Below are positions 5,657 through 9,068 of a stretch of DNA of 9,068 nt, one piece after another. The position numbers were made by a program, and so were the translations under genes. How positions within the stretch are numbered: position 1 is the first letter of the stretch; every line of letters begins with the position of its first letter. The notes under the pieces are model-generated. The model was not told the origin of the DNA, did no database searches, and saw only the letters and a list, made by a program, of their open reading frames with translations. Source of the DNA: Geobacter sp. (GTDB taxonomy: Bacteria; Desulfobacterota; Desulfuromonadia; Geobacterales; Geobacteraceae); assembly GCA_003490025.1 (NCBI GenBank), contig DNJC01000120.1, positions 10,320 through 19,387 on the forward strand, written 5' to 3'.

Positions 5657-6706
5657 TTAACTTTCAGCTCCCTGGCGTGCAGCTCTTTCGTAGTACTTAG
5701 AATTGATTCTTTCCAGGTCGAGATAATCGTCCTCGGCGACGTACTCCATGAGCAACGGGTCCTCGGCCAGATGCGATATGTATTCGTTGTACCCTCGCAT
5801 GAATGCGATGACCAAACTGTTTTTCAAGGCGAATAGTTGCCGGTCTGACAGGTACAGCGAGAAGTTCTTTAGCCTGGACTTGAACTTCCTGGTCCGCTCG
5901 TCCTTCAGGAACCGGAGCGGGCTTTCGCCTGGTTTGAGGGCTTTTCTGATGTTGGTGTAGGCATCCATCAGTCCCTCAGTATAAGACCTTCGGAGAAAGT
6001 ACTCCGGAGTAAGTCGTTCCTCTGTGGCGGTGTGGTAAAGGCTCAGTCTGGGATCAAACCAGGCTTTCATGTTCCGGTCCCGCATCCTTCTCGTTATGCC
6101 CAGTTCACCGTCGCCGATGAAGTACTTGAACCGACTGGGGAGTATGTCAGGATTGAAGCCGCCAATCTCATAGAAGGCGGTTTTACGGATGTGAAAATTC
6201 AGTCCCCACACCAGACCCGGGTCGATTTGCATACAGGTACTGCCTAAGCACAGGAAACTGAGCTGGTACAGGTGTTTGCCGTTTCGTCCATACTTGCACC
6301 ACATCTGGTCTAACCATTTCGGAGGAGGGGCCTCAAAGAACGGATAGTTGTTTCCTGTTGCCAGGAGCACCTCACGGTGTTCCCTGAACACAGCTCTGAT
6401 GCCCTGCAGCCAGTAGGGAGGTATTATGACGTCATCGTCGATGAAGGTGAGGATTTCACCCTGTGCTGTTTGCGCACCTACGTGTCTGCCCACCAGAAGA
6501 CCGGGGCGGTCGTCGTATATGTAGGTCAGGTTCGTTAAGCCGGCCTGATGGCGCTGGCAGGTTTCGCGGGTGTTGTCCCTAGAACCGTTGTCGACGACTA
6601 TTACTTCAAACTCCACGTCATCAGTTATCTGGTTGGCCAGAGATGAAAGGGTCCTGTTTAATAAACTTGCTCGATTTAAAGTGGGTACAATCACCGAAAT
6701 AAACAT
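5657..6706 (-). CDS. Family-2 glycosyltransferase
   Basis: The 349-residue GT2 enzyme opens MFISVIVPTLNRASLLNRTL. It has VDNGSRDNT at 38-46 in the donor base pocket, FIDDDVIIP at 88-96 as the DxD metal site, and NFHIRKTAFYEIGGF at 170-184. GDGELGITRRM at 198-208 corresponds to the acceptor-side catalytic acidic segment (the ED region). The last ~110 residues are basic and helical, with no clear membrane segment. It should transfer one residue of the repeat unit on the cytoplasmic face; sugar and linkage cannot be inferred. The gene sits 85 bases after the flippase stop and 51 bases before the cupin. Its Shine-Dalgarno is weak (only GAG about 6 bases before the ATG). A hand-counted line inside it is near 50% GC, against 60-65% in lines sampled further left, so it may have a different origin. 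Confidence 0.9.
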   Translation of the reverse strand: MFISVIVPTLNRASLLNRTLSSLANQITDDVEFEVIVVDNGSRDNTRETCQRHQAGLTNLTYIYDDRPGLLVGRHVGAQTAQGEILTFIDDDVIIPPYWLQGIRAVFREHREVLLATGNNYPFFEAPPPKWLDQMWCKYGRNGKHLYQLSFLCLGSTCMQIDPGLVWGLNFHIRKTAFYEIGGFNPDILPSRFKYFIGDGELGITRRMRDRNMKAWFDPRLSLYHTATEERLTPEYFLRRSYTEGLMDAYTNIRKALKPGESPLRFLKDERTRKFKSRLKNFSLYLSDRQLFALKNSLVIAFMRGYNEYISHLAEDPLLMEYVAEDDYLDLERINSKYYERAARQGAES

Positions 6707-6791
6707 TGAAATCTCATACTAATGGTTTCTGAATTGATGTTGTCATGCGACACAAAAGAACTGTTCCGTCAGGGAGCAGGACGCATTCGAA
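6707..6791 (-). promoter_or_regulatory. Gap between flippase and glycosyltransferase, weak promoter candidate
   Basis: In these 85 bases the minus strand contains ATGACA and, 19 bases later, TAGTAT, close to the GT2 start. That is a poor sigma-70 match with a long spacer. No intrinsic terminator hairpin followed by a T run is visible, so read-through from the flippase gene is the simpler view. Confidence 0.2.
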
Positions 6792-8126
6792 TTACCAGAA
6801 TTTGGGAAAAAGCATAGCTTTCGTCATCAACACTCCGGTCCTTCGCAGCGGCCTGATTGTAAAACAGACGCCGTGTGCGACAAACCAGTAGGCAACACAT
6901 GAAGCTATCACCGCACCCATGCCGCCATAAAGAGGAATCAGTATGAGATTTAAACCTACATTTATAACGCAACCTGTAAAGTCGGCAAAGAGCTGGATGC
7001 GTGTCCAGTTATTGGCAGCAAGGAAGGAACCGCGCGCCAGTGACAGGTTGAAAAACAGCCCCGCCCAGGCCAGCCCGATTAGCATTAGGCCCGCTCTTCC
7101 GTAAGCCGCTCCAAACAGCGCTGGTATCAACCACGAAGCAAGGAAGGTAACAGGTAGCGCGACGGCGTAACCCAGGAAGGCCATCAAGCTGTAGTTCTTT
7201 TGCATGAGGACGTCGAGCTTCTCTCCCCCTTCTCTGGCTGCTTCCACGATACTCGGGTACATAGATGACGTGACCGCCATCGGGATGAAGTACATCGCCT
7301 CTGCCAGCATGGTAGCCACGGAATATATTCCCAACTCGGTGTTGCCAGCCATCTCGCCGATCATGACCTTGTCGACACGCATGTAGATCAGCATGACCAC
7401 ATCTGCCAGCAGCAACGGCCAACTGTCCCGCAGCAACCCTACTGCCATCGAGGCCGAGAATTTCCACTCGCCGATCCGGAAGTTGCCGGCCTTGTATGCA
7501 AGGATAAAACCTATTGCTCCGAGGGCCAGGTCGGCACAACCAGCCCAAGCGAAAGCGACCAGCGGGGCGTCAAAAAGGACCAGGAATATCTTGATAATGT
7601 TGGCGACGATGAAGGCCGCGCTTCTGGCGTAAACGGAGTACTTGGATCTGAGTTGTGAGATGAACCAGAAGTCGATGACGCCAAAACACTGGAATACCGT
7701 CCCCAAAGCGCTTATGCCAACCAGCAGATGCAGCAACCGGTCCGCAGGTTTGAGCATCCAGATCGCCAAGGCTGCCGAAACCAGGGTGAGAACTCCACCT
7801 GCCAGTTTCAACAGGAAAGCGGTACCCATTATCTCGTTACGGCAAGAAGGGGCGCGCGTGACGTTGCGCACCACGATACCTTCCAGTCCCAGAGTCGCCA
7901 TAGGCGTGAAAAGTATCAGGAAGGCCCTGGCGTAGTTCAAGGTCCCGAACTGCTCCGGTCCAAGGTAGCGGGTGACCCATACGTTTACGATTAGGCCGAC
8001 TGCCATGCGTAATATGCTGTCAGAGAGCAACCAACCGGTATTGCCGATTACTCTCTGAAGCCTATGACGTCCTTCCAGTCGCCCTTTTATGGAATGCGGT
8101 AGGTACTGCGTCCAGGCCCGGTTCAT
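6792..8126 (-). CDS. Wzx-type polysaccharide flippase (MOP superfamily)
   Basis: The 444-residue integral membrane protein has about 12 hydrophobic segments, at roughly 30-52, 64-87, 103-124, 132-155, 167-185, 188-211, 230-252, 268-290, 312-335, 345-366, 378-398 and 402-424. The first segments (LLSDSILRMAVGLIVNVWV then RYLGPEQFGTLNYA) and the RVDKVMIGEMAGNTELGIYSVA stretch at 250-271 are typical of the Polysacc_synt / RfbX group. Such proteins move undecaprenyl-diphosphate-linked repeat units from the cytoplasmic to the periplasmic face of the inner membrane. It is the first minus-strand gene of the locus, reading away from the divergent region. AAGGG occurs 16 bases before the ATG, too far to be a good ribosome site, and a stop codon five codons upstream rules out a longer N-terminus. 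No Wzy polymerase or Wzz is in the window. Confidence 0.93.
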   Translation of the reverse strand: MNRAWTQYLPHSIKGRLEGRHRLQRVIGNTGWLLSDSILRMAVGLIVNVWVTRYLGPEQFGTLNYARAFLILFTPMATLGLEGIVVRNVTRAPSCRNEIMGTAFLLKLAGGVLTLVSAALAIWMLKPADRLLHLLVGISALGTVFQCFGVIDFWFISQLRSKYSVYARSAAFIVANIIKIFLVLFDAPLVAFAWAGCADLALGAIGFILAYKAGNFRIGEWKFSASMAVGLLRDSWPLLLADVVMLIYMRVDKVMIGEMAGNTELGIYSVATMLAEAMYFIPMAVTSSMYPSIVEAAREGGEKLDVLMQKNYSLMAFLGYAVALPVTFLASWLIPALFGAAYGRAGLMLIGLAWAGLFFNLSLARGSFLAANNWTRIQLFADFTGCVINVGLNLILIPLYGGMGAVIASCVAYWFVAHGVCFTIRPLRRTGVLMTKAMLFPKFW

Positions 8127-8309
8127 ATATACTGGCGACTAGCCCTTGTTACCGATTTGCGTTCAGCTGCTGTATAGAAAGCGAGAGCACTAGCTGGGCA
8201 GCCGCCAAAGCTGGAGAACGATCTTTTCTTGTGGACTCTGTTTATCTGAATTGGTAGCAACATGTTTTTTGGCGGCCTTGAACAAGTTCGAGTTTAGAAT
8301 CTGAATAGG

Positions 8310-8340
8310 TATATATTTATTGCCACCGCACGTATGTCAG
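8310..8340 (-). promoter_or_regulatory. Weak sigma-70-like promoter candidate for the minus-strand cluster
   Basis: The minus strand reads CTGACA (8340-8335; 5 of 6 to the -35 consensus) and, 19 bases on, TATATA (8315-8310; 4 of 6 to the -10). The spacer is longer than ideal. It lies in the most AT-rich part of the divergent region, about 185 bases before the flippase start. The AT tract could serve either strand. Confidence 0.25.
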
Positions 8341-8482
8341 AGTTGGACGATTGTAGTATCAAACGAAACATCAATCAAGGATTAAAGCAGCGTTAGACTT
8401 TTGGGGAGGTGTCAGTTGCATCGCGAACTGCTTTAACCGGTGTTGCTGGTAGCTTTTTCGCGCGGATTGAGGTAGGATGCGG

Positions 8483-8506
8483 AATTAGCGAAAACCGAGG
8501 CTAATT
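8483..8506 (+). repeat. Inverted repeat in the leader of the plus-strand gene
   Basis: AATTAGC (8483-8489) and GCTAATT (8500-8506) are a perfect 7-base inverted repeat with a 10-base loop. In RNA it would form a stem whose loop and 3' arm contain GAGG (8497-8500), the likely ribosome site of the small ORF at 8510. GCGAAAA (8488-8494) can instead pair with TTTTCGC at 8455-8461, so two exclusive foldings exist. It is not a terminator because no T run follows. Confidence 0.35.
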
Positions 8507-8509
8507 AAA

Positions 8510-8554
8510 ATGAGAGACAGTAACCGAGATCGCAGCGACAGAAACTCAGCATGA
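8510..8554 (+). CDS. Possible 14-residue leader peptide, coupled to the GT9-like gene
   Basis: The ORF reads MRDSNRDRSDRNSA and ends in TGA. It has GAGG 9 bases before its ATG (8497-8500), and its stop overlaps the next start as ATGA (8551-8554), the same junction form used three times in the minus-strand cluster. The downstream gene has no clear Shine-Dalgarno of its own, so translation of this peptide could deliver ribosomes to it. The peptide is highly polar (four Arg, three Asp, three Ser, two Asn) and resembles no known leader. ORFs of this size arise easily by chance, so confidence is modest. Confidence 0.3.
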   Translation: MRDSNRDRSDRNSA

Positions 8555-9068
8555 ACCGGAAAGCTATTCTCTTTGAACCGTGGGCCATGGGTGATGCATT
8601 GATAGCTGCATCCGCTCTTGCTTTGAGACCGGATGAACTCGTACTCGTCTGCCAAAGCAGGTGGCACCAGATAGTACTTGACGCGATTCCGGACCTTGAA
8701 GCGGCCAGCCTGATAGGAATAGAGACTTCTTACGAAGCGAAATCCGGTAAATCGGGAGTCACTTGTTCCATAGATCCAAGATTTAAAGAGTTGAACGGCG
8801 CTCCCGTTTACAGCATCAGAGGCGACGTCAGGGATTATTACCTGGCCAGAAAGATATTCGACAGGTCAAGGGTGCGCATGACCGGCTGGATCCCCTTTGT
8901 AGCGAGAAAGATTCCCTTCTTCGATCTTCCTTTCCGCCACGGCATCTGCCAGGCGAAGAACAGGTACCGGATGTGGATGGACCTGCTCGGGCTCGAGTGG
9001 GCGGAACTGGAAAGCTATTACCGCTGCGCCGCAAAGGATAGGGCGTCTGCCGGAGCGGTGGCGATCCA
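8551..9068 (+). CDS. GT9/heptosyltransferase-like glycosyltransferase, C-terminus cut by window edge
   Basis: The first 172 codons are present; the end lies beyond the right edge. The start reads KAILFEPWAMGDALIAASAL, where G14-D15 after a hydrophobic strand matches the N-terminal Gly-Asp loop of family 9 (ADP-heptose:LPS heptosyltransferase type) enzymes. A second hydrophobic strand, ELVLVCQSRW, follows, as in the GT-B N-terminal Rossmann domain. A segment around residues 95-150 (RGDVRDYYLARK ... NRYRMWMDLLGLE) fits the helical part before the domain linker. The donor-binding C-terminal domain is not visible, so the family call rests on about half the protein. A stop codon lies in frame at 8521-8523 and no start codon occurs between it and 8551, so ATG 8551 is the only reasonable start. 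It has no strong ribosome site. It is transcribed divergently from the cluster and may add core or linker sugars. Confidence 0.6.
   Translation, partial: MNRKAILFEPWAMGDALIAASALALRPDELVLVCQSRWHQIVLDAIPDLEAASLIGIETSYEAKSGKSGVTCSIDPRFKELNGAPVYSIRGDVRDYYLARKIFDRSRVRMTGWIPFVARKIPFFDLPFRHGICQAKNRYRMWMDLLGLEWAELESYYRCAAKDRASAGAVAI

Larger units (their letters stand above)
8127..8550. other. AT-rich divergent intergenic region
   Basis: These 424 bases separate the minus-strand cluster from the plus-strand glycosyltransferase. Hand counts give about 35-37% GC for 8281-8400, much lower than any coding segment sampled. I see no long ORF with family signals and no RNA gene. It holds a weak minus-strand promoter candidate, a small dyad at 8277-8292 (CTTGAACAAGTTCGAG), a leader-type inverted repeat at 8483-8506 and a possible small ORF at 8510-8554. 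It should contain the promoters of both transcription units. Confidence 0.6.

Noticed and set aside
8201..8276. Nine-base inverted repeat GCCGCCAAA / TTTGGCGGC with a 58-base spacer
   Set aside because: A match of this size is close to chance in a 424-base region, the spacer is long, and no T run or second copy supports a terminator or a mobile-element end.
8277..8292. Dyad CTTGAACAAGTTCGAG resembling a LexA or other repressor site
   Set aside because: The 2-base gap between GAAC and GTTC does not fit the LexA boxes I know (CGAAC-N4-GTTCG), and no second copy is seen; kept only as a note in the intergenic entry.
8485..8667. Minus-strand 60-codon open frame across the start of the plus-strand gene
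   Set aside because: No motif, no ribosome site of note, and it covers the GT9-like start; taken as a shadow.

Overview
The window is part of a surface-polysaccharide (O-antigen or capsule type) biosynthesis locus from a Gram-negative bacterium. The coding style (many Gly/Ala/Arg/Glu codons ending in G or C, about 60-65% GC in hand-counted lines of the left half) and the tight head-to-tail packing suggest a high-GC proteobacterium. A Geobacter-like deltaproteobacterium would fit, but the sequence does not prove the taxon. No tRNA, rRNA, CRISPR array, insertion sequence or transposase was seen.

Layout: nine genes lie on the minus strand and are transcribed from right to left. From about 8126 down to 1 they are a Wzx-type flippase, a family-2 glycosyltransferase, a WbuC-like cupin, a DegT/DnrJ/EryC1/StrS aminotransferase (perosamine-synthase-like), a TylC3-type SAM C-methyltransferase, a Nudix protein like GDP-mannose mannosyl hydrolase, an SDR sugar-nucleotide enzyme like GDP-mannose 4,6-dehydratase, a second family-2 glycosyltransferase, and a third that runs off the left edge. 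A 424-base AT-rich divergent region (8127-8550) separates these from a plus-strand gene (from 8551, running off the right edge) that looks like a GT9/heptosyltransferase-type glycosyltransferase. A possible 14-codon leader ORF overlaps the start of that gene.

How the genes may work together: cupin, aminotransferase, methyltransferase, Nudix and SDR form a compact sugar-nucleotide module. Three successive junctions (methyltransferase/Nudix, Nudix/SDR, SDR/glycosyltransferase) are 4-base ATGA overlaps. Family membership suggests a GDP-linked, 4-aminated, possibly C-methyl-branched deoxysugar. The glycosyltransferases would add it to a lipid-linked repeat unit, and the flippase would export that unit.

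The most interesting point is that the two GDP-mannose-type homologues in this module both lack residues central to the known chemistry. The SDR has Asn where GDP-mannose dehydratase has its catalytic Glu, and the Nudix protein has Ser where the hydrolase has its catalytic His. The module may therefore carry out a chemistry not predicted from the family names. GC content falls to the right of about 5.6 kb and is lowest in the divergent region (two lines near 35%), so the locus looks mosaic.
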